A DNA stretch of 30,000 nucleotides from NCBI GenBank assembly GCA_018398765.1, contig JAHBMJ010000707.1, positions 1-30,000 on the forward strand, in the 5' to 3' direction. Below the pieces are notes generated by a model that searched no databases, was not told where the DNA came from, and saw nothing but the letters and a program-made list of their open reading frames with translations. This DNA is from Chromera velia (Eukaryota; Sar; Chromeraceae). Made by a program: the position numbers and the translations under genes. The stretch's first letter is position 1. Each line of letters starts with the position of its first letter. Below, one piece after another: positions 10,491-20,594 of this stretch.

Positions 10491-11174
10491 TGAAGAATTT
10501 GTAGAGATTTAAAACAGAAATATATAAAAAGGTATGTAAAATCTTATGTATCTCCATATAGGGGGGGCGGATCTAGCTTATAGTTTATCAAAAAGTTTGG
10601 GTTTGTCCCGTTCGTTTCGACTATAGGAGCAAGTTACAGCAAGCTTGTTCATATTAAAACTTCATGAATCAGATTATTATGCGATCAACTGCTGCAGACG
10701 CCCTATCATTACGGTCCTAATTCCTAGCATAATTCCTTAGTTACCTTTGTAAGCCGACCTCCGGCAGTGGACCGCTGTTATAGGTATTACTACAAATGGA
10801 TGACGAGGTTTATAAACTTAGGACAGGGAAATTTGTCAGTCTAAGGTTGGTCTGTTCACTTTGTGCAATGAAGACTTACACAACAATCTCGCTGTGACGT
10901 CATCAAACAACCATGCTACATCCTTTCCAATTTTAGTGGCAGCTACGCATAGGACGGCCCCATGACTAGGCCTTGAGGCCGGGCCATGCGCACTACGTGT
11001 TATCTACGAAAAGTGTGTCCGCGCCGCCACTACTTCACGGAAGTGCTACAACCACCGGCAAAACCCGGAATATCAATGCCATACTATGCTATGCTTAGAA
11101 TCTGACGTGGAAGTAGCAATAGGATTGCCAAAAAGCTAGACCGTAAAGATGACATCTATAAATAAAGAAACAAA
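10491..11174. other. AT-richer unique-looking stretch, unrecognised
   Basis: Base composition changes sharply from the pyrimidine tract to mixed, AT-richer DNA with no long open frames on either strand. I do not recognise a gene, tRNA or rRNA fragment. It abuts repeat block A, so it may belong to the same family of repeats. Confidence 0.4.
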
Positions 11175-11286
11175 TCTAGGGCACCACTAATCACCAATCA
11201 CTAATCACTAAAATTATTGTATACTATGTAAACCTTAACGCAATTTAAACTCGTAAATGAACGGCCTAAGACATACGGCTTTAAAT
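11175..11286 (+). repeat. Repeat block A, left copy
   Basis: About 112 bp beginning TCTAGGGCACCACTAATCA and ending ACATACGGCTTTAAAT. It matches 20594-20698 in the same orientation with scattered substitutions and one small insertion of an extra CAATCAC-type unit. A short (GAT)n run follows it at about 11286-11301. Confidence 0.9.
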
Positions 11287-11605
11287 GATGATGATGATGA
11301 TGCATGGGGTTAAAGCCGGTGAGCCGTATAGACTCTGGCCAACCTAGAGCATTACACATAGAATTAAACTTTCGACTTAGGCCCCACTGGGGTAAATTGA
11401 ATCGATGGGAGCCTGACAGGGGTGAGGCTCCACCTCTAAGCAAACAGGCTTTTACTTCATCTGGTAGTTCTCTTACAGGTTGAGTTACAACACGCTCTCT
11501 ATTCCACCTTTAAGATAATCGAGGACTGCCTGCATTTTGCCCGGAAGAGGGTCCCCATGACCGATCAAAGCGCCAGAACAGCACTGGCACGCCCGAGCAG
11601 AGGGG
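11287..11605. other. Spacer between repeat blocks A and B, no gene seen
   Basis: It opens with a short ATG/GAT microsatellite that produces a spurious run of histidines on the minus strand. The rest is non-repetitive within the window. I see no tRNA-like A/B box pair or coding signature that I trust. Confidence 0.4.
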
Positions 11606-11980
11606 GAAACGAGAAAGAAACGGAAAAAACAAATACTTCAGGGGGAACAGAAAGGACGGAGATGGACTCTTCTGTTTCTGTATCATTTTTTTTTTTCCTA
11701 AGGGTCACGGGCCAGTGAGATTCCTTCTGTCACTTCGTGTCAGTTAGAGGTCTATCAGATGACCTCTAAAGAAAATCACCCGAGGCGGAACGGGAGGAGA
11801 CGGAGAGAGAAAAAAATCAGAACTCCTAATCTCCTTTGATTCCCTCTCTTTTCTACCGAAGACGTATAAGTAAAGGTTTCTCTCTCAGTTCAGTTCCTGC
11901 AGTTCGGTCAGTTCAGTCAGTTCAGTCAGTTCGGTCGGTTCATCCCTGAGGCACGACTTATTTTCCAGGGGAGTGAAATT
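11606..11980 (+). repeat. Repeat block B, left copy
   Basis: About 375 bp matching 20235-20594 in the same orientation. Landmarks shared by both copies are CAGGGGGAACAGAAAGGA, GTCACTTCGTGTCAGTTAGA, CACCCGAGGCGGAACGG, and a short CAGTT-rich tandem array ending in TTCATCCCTGAGGCACGACT. The array has about one more 10-bp unit here than in the right copy. Divergence is modest, roughly one difference per 10-15 bases by eye. Confidence 0.92.
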
Positions 11981-12027
11981 GTGAGTAGTAAGCATGATAA
12001 TGAAATTCAAAAAGGGGAGAGAAAGGG

Positions 12028-12230
12028 AGAAGAACGGAGACGCCATACATAGCATGCACCCCGTTCGTGGACCCGCTTGTGAACCGCACGGGCACGAGCG
12101 CCCCGCGCGCCTCCCTGTACCCGTGTAGGCTCGAGCCCACCACCTCCCACCGCCTCCCGCGCTCACGCGAGAGGTGCCATCGGAGCCCCGCAGCCTGGGC
12201 CTCATGGGGTCGTCCGTCTCACGTTTCCCC
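12028..12230 (-). other. GC-rich, coding-like segment of unknown origin
   Basis: Read on the minus strand, one frame stays open and has strongly GC-biased third codon positions. It encodes a non-repetitive peptide including RWEVVGSSLHGYREARGALV and then VRFTSGSTNGVHAMYGVS. Its composition differs from the AT-richer repeats to its left and the microsatellites to its right. It has no start codon of its own that I can defend, and it runs into repeat block B. It may be a captured exon fragment or a remnant of another element. The family is not recognised. Confidence 0.35.
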
Positions 12231-12416
12231 CCTATATGCTTTTCACTTACCCCCCGATTGATTCCGTTTCACCCTTGTTTGTTCCTCAATCAATCAATCA
12301 ATCAATTGAATGAAACATATTCGGACAGACATAACGAAATATTCCCCTCAAAAACAAGTATGGTCGTCAAGAATGAACAACGACGGGGAAAGAGTGAGAA
12401 GAAGTGAGGGAAAAGG

Positions 12417-12419
12417 AAA

Positions 12420-12452
<33 letters not shown>

Positions 12453-12462
12453 AAAGAAGAAA

Positions 12463-12494
<32 letters not shown>
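12417..12494 (-). repeat. (TTTC)n microsatellite, probable 3' tail of the retrotransposon
   Basis: Plus-strand GAAA units with a few GAAG interruptions. On the element's strand this is a TTTC tail directly after the C-terminal part of ORF2. Many LINE clades end in short tandem tails rather than poly(A). A CAATCAAT microsatellite lies just beyond at about 12287-12306. Confidence 0.75.
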
Positions 12495-12495
<1 letters not shown>

Positions 12496-15214
12496 CTTAT
12501 GAAGGCAATCGGAGATCGCCCGTGCGCCTGCAACAGGATGCTTTCGAGGAGAGGTGTGAAGATCTCCCTTACTTTCTTCTCATTTTCGCTCACACCCTGT
12601 CCCAACTGCTGCTTAGCCATTTGTTGTGCCCACACAATTAAGTCTGACTTAAAGCGAGCGTCTCTTAGTTTATCTAAAAGCCTATTCATGCGTCCCCTCT
12701 CCCTTTCGGTCTCTTTACATTCAGTCAACTTATGGACAACATCATTCAGATGGCCACGCCCATGCAAATCGAGGGGGCAGTGCTCGCAAACCGTCTCTAC
12801 CTCCCCATTCGGAACTCCCCTCCCCCCCCCCAACAGTGCACGGGCAATCAGCCTAACGTTGGCGTCCAAACAGAGCAGCCTCCTATGGAGAGGTCGAACC
12901 ATAGGAACACGCCGCCCGCTTGAGCCGGTCCATCCTCCCATGACAAGACGGGCCAAGCGCTGTCTAGACGGATGTTCGACGTGGAAGACCGAAGGCCTCA
13001 CTCAACCCCCTTCCTAAACCCCAGCTGGCGGTTATCTAATGAGGTCTGCTCTCTCAATCTCTCGTCCATTAGGAGGGCAAACAGTTTCGCAAGCAAACAC
13101 ACAATGTGGATAGGTCTCCATTCTGAACAGTCAGGAGAGGGGGGGCCTTTCGGAACCGGAACTATACGGATCAAATTCTAAAGAGACGGCCAATAGGAAT
13201 AACGATGAAATAAATTAAAGAGGACAAAAAGAAGGAAGCGAGAAAGGGGAGAGGAGCTAAAACAAAAGTCAAGATGCCTGGGGGAAACGCCCCCAATTCC
13301 ATCAGCCTTACTTGTATCGATCGATTGGAGTACACTGATAATCCTTTTATAAGAGAAGGCCGGGGGAAGAGGAGGGAAAGAGAGAGAAAAAGCGGGGGAA
13401 GCAACTGGAGGAGGAGGGAGCCCTTCACCCTCAAATACAGAGGCCCAGAAATCGGTGAAAGCCGCGGGGGTTGGTCTGTCTCCCCTACCTCTCGCACTGT
13501 TCGTTTCCCCCTTCCACCTCCAAATCGCCGAGGGATCGGTCGCAGCCTCCTTTGCTAACCTCTCTGCTTGCCTGTTAGCGTGTTCAGTTTCTTTACGGGC
13601 AAACAGTCTCTTCCTTGTCCTGCAAAGGGACTCAAGCTTTCGCTTCGCACTCTGGGTGGGACCTCCCCGGTCACCTTCATCTGCCCCCCATATTCCTCTC
13701 AGGTCCTTCCATTCTCTCTCGGCCTCTCTCACCTCCCTTTGTTTAGCCGAACATTCTTTATCCCACCAGTCTGGCCAGGACGACTCCCATTGACTTATGT
13801 CCTTTCTTTCTTTCTTGTTTTCCTTTCTGCCTCCCATCCCTACCCCTTCGGAATTTCCACTGGCTAGACATGTCTGCCAGGAGTCAGAAATCTGTCGTAA
13901 CTGCTCCGTCAGAGAGAAAGACACTGCATCTGATGGGGGCGGCTTGGGCGGAGGTTTTGGGGGATCGAAGAAGTGAGGAACAGCGTCTCCCCACTCCTGC
14001 GCTTGACGTAAACCCTCATCCCATAAGTCTAGCCCCCCATTCTCTGTGAACGCTTTCAGAGAGAGGGCCACCCCCATCAAGTCATCGTTGCAGACAGGGG
14101 TACATCTGCCTACTTTACCCAGATGAGAGAGAGGCCGGGAGAGGGATGAGTCAGAAATACATTTATGCATAGACAAAGAGGGAGGAGAAGAGAAGTCAAG
14201 AGAAAAAGATACAGCCGCATGCTGCTTTGTAACCTCCAGACGTGACTCGACGACGTAAGAAGAGAGATAACAAAGAAGCAGAGGGTTAATCAAAGGAATG
14301 TCAATTACCGACTTAGACTTCCCACTCTTAAAGGTCCATGCCCCGGTTAGTCTAACCTCCACCTCCCTTCTTTCATCCTTTAGGTGCAGACCGGCGGCTG
14401 GCAGGAAGTTGGATTTCTTGCAAAGCGAGTGAAGGATCCAACGACCTGCTTCGTCAAGATTTGAACATGGAGACTTACGTGTGAATTCCACTGAGTGTCC
14501 GTCTGCATTCTTATTCCCTTCATACCCCATCCCGGTTTTAGTGTCTATTTCCTTTTCCCACGTGACCCCTTTTGGGCACTCACTAGCCAGGTGTGCATTC
14601 AGGTCCCCCATCACCATTCGCAGATCTGACAGGGGGACAGCGCATAACGCCTCCAACAATTCTTCCCTCTCTTCATTTACCTGTTCTCTGGAACCTTTAT
14701 GGTCCGAATTGGCATGCAGAAGATACACACCGAAGACGTGCAGCGTTCGGGTACGTGGACTATCTTTCCCCCCCCCCACCCCTTTCTTCTCTTGCACCCT
14801 AACCATCAGTTTGACCAGGTCGGGCCCCACCAGTTCCCAGGTCGGATGGAGAACAGGAATTAACGAATTCCTGACAAGGATGCACATACCCTCTGTTCGT
14901 ACATCCCGTTTGGCAGCTCTAGAGTGAACCCCCATTTTTCTTCTTTTCCATTCCATGTGGGAGAAATTCTCCCCCGAGTGGAAGGCCGTGCAGACTTTTC
15001 CTATAGGCATGCACATCTCAGGAATCACGGCGATATCTACACCCGACAGCCAGCTCTTGAGAGAACCGCCCCCCAACTTCGTTTTTAAGGGTCCCATGTT
15101 AAGCGCACTTATGGTCAAACCGCTCCCCCTCCCTTTCTTCTTATCACTATGATTAACAAAAAATTCATGCAATTCCCCAGAGGCTATGCTACATGCTGAC
15201 TGAGAAGAGGGCAA
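12495..15214 (-). pseudogene. Retrotransposon ORF2 pseudogene: endonuclease, broken reverse transcriptase, C-terminal zinc-knuckle-like tail
   Basis: The endonuclease (15214 to about 14150) has LTISALNMGPLKTK, the acidic VDIAVIPEM, the Tyr-containing FGVYLLHANSD and the hallmark MVMGDLNAHL. The closing SDH motif reads KQH (TKQHAAVSFSL). The reverse transcriptase opens at about 13260 with TSKADGIGGVSPRHLDF. An in-frame TAG at 13178-13180 interrupts it. The same frame then continues with IRIVPVPKGPPSPD, EWRPIHIV and NRQLGFRKGVE to a TGA at 12998-13000. The palm motifs, including the YADD box, are absent. A different frame continues from about 12995 with the C-terminal region, including CEHC...HLNDVVHKLTEC, a Cys-Cys-His-Cys arrangement typical of LINE tails. 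Two stops, one frame change and an internal deletion make this a pseudogene. Confidence 0.92.
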
Positions 15215-17160
15215 GGGACAGGGAGTATCAGAAACGGAATCGGGAGATGGAGGGAGGGAAGGAAAGGAAAGGGCAGATGAGGAAATAAAAGGAGAGGGAG
15301 AGAGAGCAGCGAAAGGGGAAAGGGAAGGAGGGAGGGTGGAGGGGGAGAGGGACAGGGGAGGTGGAAGGTTGTCTCTCTTACGTCTTTTCTCAACCCAAAA
15401 AGATGTTCGGAGGACGGGAGGAACAGCAGCTGCCCCTATCTAGAACGTTTTATCCCACCCAGTCTTAATCACTTTATATTCCCTTCTCTTTCCCTTCCCC
15501 CCCTTCACATTCACGATACGAGTGATTAACCCCCCACCCTCCCCCGGCAAGGGGAAAGACTCCTCCTCCTCTGGTTGCACCTCCTCCTCGGTGCTGCAGA
15601 GGAAGTCAGGGCATCTGCCTCCTCTCAGGGCGCCTCCACATGCGGAGCAGTTTTTTTTTCTTCTCCCCTAAAGCCCTCTTCGTAGTTCCTCCCTCTCTTT
15701 GAGTCTTCTGGCAATCTTCTTGTCAGTATTTCTCCTACATTTCTCAAGAATGTCTCAGGGGGAGGTCTCAGGAACACCGAGAGCCCCTCTGATCCCAGCT
15801 TCCCCAACTATGAGAGAGCTGTAGTGAAGGCATGAGGGGGGGGCAGGAAAAGCAGAGCATGGGGACGATGGTGGAGCAGTGAGCAAAAGCTCCTTTCACG
15901 AGGAGATGACCTGGGCCTCCCGACACTCAGGCTCAACTGTATCTTGCACGTGCATTTCTGGCCCCCAGGGGTGGGAGGGGGAAGAGGAGGCAAAGGGAGA
16001 GAGGGAAGAGATGATGAGAAAATAGGAGGAGAAGAAGAAGAAAAAGACGGGAGGGGTGGGGAAGGGAAAGACGGATCAAGAGGAGAAAAAAGAAGAGAGG
16101 AAGAAGAAGAGGGAAAAAAAGCCCAACCCACACCCCCACCCTCCCGGATACCCCCAACGCACCCCTCCTCTGTTTGAACGCGAACAGGAGGGACATTCAT
16201 CGATTTACAAATAGGAAAAAGAGAGGAAGATAAAGAATAAGAAGAAGAAGAAAACACAGGGGGAAGAGAATCAGTCGGTCGATCGATTGAGACGGTTCGA
16301 ATCAGGTGAGGGGAGGGTCCGACCCGGAGGCCTCCCCCCCCTCCAGCACAATACCTGCAGGGTCGTGAGAAAGAATTGAATCGAATTGGGTGGGGGGAGG
16401 GTCCGGGCTGCCGTGTTACAGGCGTTACCCGTCCCTCCCCCCCAGCCCTGTCATAGGTGGATACCCTCACACCAGTACTGGAGGGGGGGAAAGAAAGGAA
16501 AAAAACAGAAGAGGGAGATGCGGAAGGAATGGGAGGAGAAAAATGAGAAGAAGAAGAGGAAAGGGAAGGAGAAAAAGAAGAAAATAGAGAAAAAGAGAAA
16601 GAGGAAGAAGACAAGGGATACCTCCGGTGGTCTGGTCTTACCCCTCCCACCCCTTCCTGTCCGTTTTCACCCTTGTTCTTGCCCACACCAGAGCTGGGGG
16701 AGGGGGAAGAGAAGAACGAAGCAGAAGAAGAAGAAGAAGAAGAAGAAGAAGGAGAAGAAAAAGACGAAGAAGAAGAAGAAGAAGAAGAAGAAGAAGAAGA
16801 AGAAGATGATGAACCTTCAAGAAGAAGAAGAAGAAAAACGAGAAGAAAAGAGAGAGAAAGGAGGAGGAGGAGGAGGAGGAGGTCGGGGGGAAAAAGAGCG
16901 CTTCTGTGGATCGGAAGATTCGATGACGGTCCTCTTTCTTCTGTCATACATTCTTCTTTGCCTCCTGTCCCTCCAGCCGTGGCACTCCCCTGCACTCTCC
17001 TGCCTACAAGAAGAAGGGGGATATAAGATGCAGTCATCATCAGATGCAAGAGGAGCAAAGTATGAAAGAAAACGCTCTTTCTTCTCAGATCGGGAAGGGA
17101 GAGAGGGCAAAAAGTTCCTTACGTTCCCTAATTTCTCATCCCCCCTCTTAACCAGGGTGA
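15215..17160. repeat. Purine-rich low-complexity spacer with (GAA)n core, inside the retroelement
   Basis: From about 15950 to 16900 the plus strand is mostly A and G. An almost perfect GAA array lies at about 16719-16806, and a GGA array at about 16860-16880. The 416-codon minus-strand frame here is poly-Ser/Leu read through the repeat and is not a real protein. Around 16300-16480 is a pair of similar GGGGGAGGGTCCG-containing segments. This probably lies between ORF1 and ORF2 of the element and may have expanded after insertion. Confidence 0.7.
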
Positions 17161-18366
17161 AGGGTCACTCATGCACAGTTACCTGCATGAGAGCCTCCAC
17201 CTCATCACAAGAAAGGAATCCATCCTTCAGAGCAGGGGGGTAAGAACACGGAGGTGAGGGGGGAAGTCTATCAATTGCTATCTGTGTGTCTGCCTGCCTG
17301 AAGCCTGCCCTAACCCCTTTGAAATTCCCACGACTGACTGTCTGACCGGCTGTCTGAGAGAAGGAGAGAAGAGAGGGAGGAGGGAGGTCTCTGCCTACCA
17401 AAACTACCTTCTGTCCCCCACCTAGACCTCCCCCCCAAATCCCTTTCCCAACCCCCCCACATTCACCCCGGCAGAGGAGGAGGAGGAAGAAGAAGATGAG
17501 ACCGGCTGCTCTGCAGGACAAACTTCCCCCCTCTGCTCGAGGAACTCGTCCCTCTCCTTCCTTCTTTCCTCCTCCCACCTCTTCTGCGCCTCAGAACTCC
17601 TTCTAGTCCTAGCTGGGACCATTCTCCCTTCTTCTTCACTGAAGATATAACCCTCCTCTCCCTCTTCCTCGGCAAGGGAGAGGGGGGGGGCTTCTTCTAG
17701 CGCGGAGATGCATACAGACCTGACAGTGTCGTCACCCTCCTCCCCTTCCCTGGCAGAGACAGAGTGAAGTGACTCACTTCCTAGAGTCAGAGAAGGGGCC
17801 GCTCCGGCCTTTGCAACTCTGATTTTCCTTTTTTGACCCCCCCCCTCGCTTTTCTGTCCTATCGCCCCCCTCTGTCCCAAAGTCAAACCCCCCTCTCTCT
17901 TGCTCCCCTTAATGGGGGGGATGATAGATCCCGGGGCAGCCTTTAGCCTTTCTCTCAGGACAGCCGTGGGGGGTACCGTCCGAGAATTTGTCTTGCTTGG
18001 GGGAGGGAGATGTACGACAGTTGGAGGTTGGGGTAGGACTGTCACGGGAGTCGCAGGGTGAGGGGAGAGGGGGGCCGGGGAAACATGCTGCTGCTGTTGC
18101 TTCTCCAGAGGAGTGGTGGGGATAGACGAGGCTTCCTTCCCGGCTGCCGCGCTCTCACCGAAATCCCTAGGAAAGATGTCTCATCCCTTTCCCTCCCCTC
18201 TCCGTTGTCTCCCTCTCGGAGGTCCCCTCTGCATCTGCTGTGTCTCTGTCTGCTCATTCATGAGGCTAAGTATCGCCTCCACCAGGCCCGCCCCTCAGCC
18301 AGGGCCTGCCTTGCCGCTTCCCTCTCCACTCCTGTCTGTCTCATAATAATATCTATCTCCGATTCT

Positions 18367-18640
18367 CTTTGCTCCTCCTTCCTTTACACTCGTCTCTCCT
18401 CTTCCTCCTCTCTTTCCTTTTTTCCTCTTTCTGCTCTCTCTCTCTCTGTCTCGATGTTTCTATCCTGGGCTTGAGGTCGAGCCTGCTCTGCATCGTCCAT
18501 CACCACGTCATCAGCACCCCCCTTCCCCCTTTTTTTTTTTCCTCCTTCTGCTCTCTTTCTCTCTGCCTTGATATCCCTATCCCAAGCTCGAGGTTGAGCC
18601 TGCCTAGTATCTGTATCCTCCATCTCCACATTACCAGTAC
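18367..18640 (-). repeat. Two-copy tandem repeat of about 125 bp encoding a charged ~41-residue unit
   Basis: On the minus strand, two successive units read approximately GGTGNVEMEDTDTRQAQPR... and GGADDVVMDDAEQARPQAQ..., each followed by DRxIxxERxRAExGKKxR. Spacing and residue order are conserved while the DNA has diverged, so the duplication was in a translated sequence. Confidence 0.75.
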
Positions 18641-18668
18641 CCCCCTTCCCCTTTTTCTTTTTCTTCCT

Positions 18669-18669
18669 N
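18669..18669. other. Undetermined base (N)
   Basis: Single ambiguous base in a T/C-rich run; one codon in the ORF1-like region is unknown. Confidence 1.
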
Positions 18670-18794
18670 CAGCTAGATGAGGGAGGCCTCCCCCCCGTCC
18701 GACCTGGAGTATAGCTGGATCCTGTAAAGAGGGCTGATTGCCCCCCACGGGCCGAGCAGACTGTTCTTCCTCTCTCCCATGTCTCCTATCCAAC

Positions 18795-18902
18795 TGACCC
18801 CCCATCCCCGGAAGAACCACTGGCAAGACCCCCGGAATCTGACCCCCCATCCCCGGAGGAGCTACCGGCATAATTCTCGGAACCTGACCCCCCACCCCCG
18901 CA
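18795..18902 (-). repeat. 45-bp tandem repeat, about 2.3 copies
   Basis: The unit GACCCCCCATCCCCGGA followed by a variable part recurs every 45 bp. On the minus strand it encodes a 15-residue unit, GxGGQxPxxxPVxxP. The length is a multiple of three and the reading frame is kept, which fits a former ORF1 linker. Confidence 0.8.
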
Positions 18903-19856
18903 CGTGGAATGGGGGCAGGGGAAACTGTGGGCGGTAGTGAGGCCCCGTCTACTGGGGGATCTGAAGGAAGGGAGGAAGGTTGGAGCAAGGGAGTGAGTGT
19001 AAGAGAGAGGGCTGGGGAAAGGCCAGCAGAGGCTCCCCAACTCCGGTAGGGGGCCCGTTTGATCCCATCTGACCTTGTCCCTCGGGGTTAGGTCTGCTTT
19101 CCCTCTGCTGCATCCTCTTCATATCCCTATCACTCATTCGCCACGCCCCTCCGGTTCCTTCCGTTCCGTCCGTCACAACTCTCCCTCTGCCCTTGTCCCC
19201 ACCTTTGCTTCTCCCCTTTTCCCTCTCTTTTTCCCTGGAGGCCAAATTTATATTCCGGGTCGCTCCCCCCCAGTGAGTCAGCGCGAAGTCCCTGTTCCCT
19301 CCCACATGCAACCCGGCCCCCCCGATGCCCCTCCCGACCCCGTTGATTACAGGGGGGGGAGCGTGCCCGAAGCGATTAGAGGGAAGGAGAGGGGGGCTCG
19401 GGTTCACCCACCTCCGTTCCAGAGTCCCCCTCATCTGCTCCTCGATTCCCCCTGTCCATAAGCCCCACCCCCTTGGCTGAAGGGGGGGGTTGTCCGTCTG
19501 TCTCCCCTCTCCCCAGTCTCTGTCCTCCCATCCCCTCTCCCCCTTCCTGGGGAAGAGCCCTGCATGAGGGATCTTTGGGCATGGGTGGGGGGTCTCTGCC
19601 CCGTCGAAACCTGCAGGTAGAAGGGGGGTGAACGCACGTTCGATACCCTTGCAGTACCAGCCCCCGGCTGGACAGAGAAGTGCACAGAGAGATGAAGGTC
19701 GTCGAGCGAGAACTCCGAGATCGTACTGAAGAGCGGGTAAACCCCGCAGTCATCGCCGGAGAAAACGTTCGCCGCCCGTTCTGAGGAGAAGAAAAGAATG
19801 CCCCCTCCTCAAAAAGAAACGAAGCCAACCACAGAGCTCATTTCGAAGACAGACAG

Positions 19857-20192
19857 CTACCCATCCGTCTCTGCCCCCGTTCCTGCCAAGACTTCATTTC
19901 CGTGAATGTTCCTGAGGAATCTACTCAGGGGGGAGTTCAGATCCGTGAGCTGCTGCTGGTTAATCTTCTTCTTTACTTTGGGGGGGGGAACTCTTCCCTC
20001 AAACCGAACAAAATTTATTCCCTCAATGATTCTCGCCCTGCTCTCTCCCCCTCCTCGCAGCTCAATTCTCAGTCTGTCCATCTGTTTGGACAGTCTGCCT
20101 ATCCTTGCCTCCATCCTTTCTCCCTCCTCCCGGGAATAGAAGCTCCTCCGCATCTCTACCGTCGCATCCCGAAGCGCCTCCCGGATGAACAT
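19857..20192 (-). CDS. Short coiled-coil ORF at the 5' end of the retrotransposon (possible ORF1 N-terminus)
   Basis: An ATG at 20190-20192 (minus strand) opens a 111-residue frame. The first 50 residues (MFIREALRDATVEMRRS..., then MEARIGRLSKQMDRLRIEL) look like an amphipathic coiled coil, as in the trimerisation region of many LINE ORF1 proteins. A basic segment PPPKVKKKINQQQ follows. The frame is open upstream into block B without another ATG. It stops at 19857, before the ORF1-like fragments downstream, so it may be the detached start of ORF1. The family is not otherwise recognised. Confidence 0.4.
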   Translation of the reverse strand: MFIREALRDATVEMRRSFYSREEGERMEARIGRLSKQMDRLRIELRGGGESRARIIEGINFVRFEGRVPPPKVKKKINQQQLTDLNSPLSRFLRNIHGNEVLAGTGAETDG

Positions 20193-20234
20193 CTTCGTGA
20201 CGTGGCCGTTAGAATCTATGGAGTCGCCAGAGAA

Positions 20235-20594
20235 GAAACGAGAAGGAAAGGGAAGAAACAAGTACCTCAGGGGGAACAGAAAGGATGAAGACGGACTCCT
20301 CTGTTTCTATGTCTTTTCCCCCAAGGGTCACGGGCTAGTGAGATTCCTTTTGTCACTTCGTGTCAGTTAGAGGTCTGTCAGATGACCTCTAAAGAAAATC
20401 ACCCGAGGCGGAACGGAAGGAGACGGAGAGAGAAAACGATCAGAACTCCCAATCTCCTTTGATTCCCTATCTTTTCTATCGAAGACGTACAAGCAAAAGT
20501 TTCTCTCTCAGTTCAGTTCCTGCAGTTCGGTCAGTTCAGTCAGTTCAGTCGATTCATCCCTGAGGCACGACTTGTTTTCCAAGGGAGTGAAATT
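20235..20594 (+). repeat. Repeat block B, right copy
   Basis: Direct repeat of 11606-11980. Here it joins block A with no spacer (GAGTGAAATTCTAGGGCACC). On the element's strand it lies just upstream of the first ORF, so it probably includes the 5' UTR. Confidence 0.92.

Larger units (their letters stand above)
17422..19828 (-). pseudogene. ORF1-like region of the retrotransposon, fragmented
   Basis: A relay of overlapping minus-strand frames (19828-19376, 19434-18949, 18988-18500, 18629-18384, 18257-18042, 18045-17422) covers this stretch with no single long frame. The encoded segments are Pro/Gly/Arg-rich, then highly charged (runs of Arg, Glu, Lys). The last 207-residue piece is Ser/Glu-rich with an acidic EEEGEEGYIFSEEEGR stretch and a Glu/Arg helix. 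I see no CCHC knuckle or RNA-recognition fold that would confirm ORF1. The call rests on position upstream of ORF2 and on strand. The unknown base at 18669 lies in it. Confidence 0.5.
12350..20260 (-). mobile_element. Decayed non-LTR (LINE-type) retrotransposon
   Basis: On the minus strand, reading from 20260 down, there is an ORF1-like charged, Pro-rich region (about 20190-17420), a low-complexity spacer, then ORF2 with apurinic-type endonuclease, partial reverse transcriptase and C-terminal Cys/His motif (15214-12495), then a (TTTC)n tail at 12494-12417. The order endonuclease, reverse transcriptase, Cys/His is that of non-LTR elements. Nonsense codons, frame changes and a deleted polymerase core show that it is dead. 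Block B lies immediately upstream of ORF1 and again beyond the 3' end. I could not find target-site duplications. Confidence 0.85.

Noticed and set aside
11201..11443. Possible His-tag or vector contamination (Met followed by six His on the minus strand)
   Set aside because: The run is produced by a short GAT/ATG microsatellite and has no vector context.
15808..17058. A 416-residue minus-strand ORF
   Set aside because: Mostly poly-Ser, poly-Leu and Pro read from purine-rich repeats; no domain or coding signature.
11606..20594. Blocks B and B' as the two LTRs of an LTR retrotransposon
   Set aside because: The enclosed ORF2 is an endonuclease/RT/Cys-His LINE type with no protease, integrase or RNase H seen. 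The copies are diverged and not bounded by TG...CA ends or target duplications that I can see.
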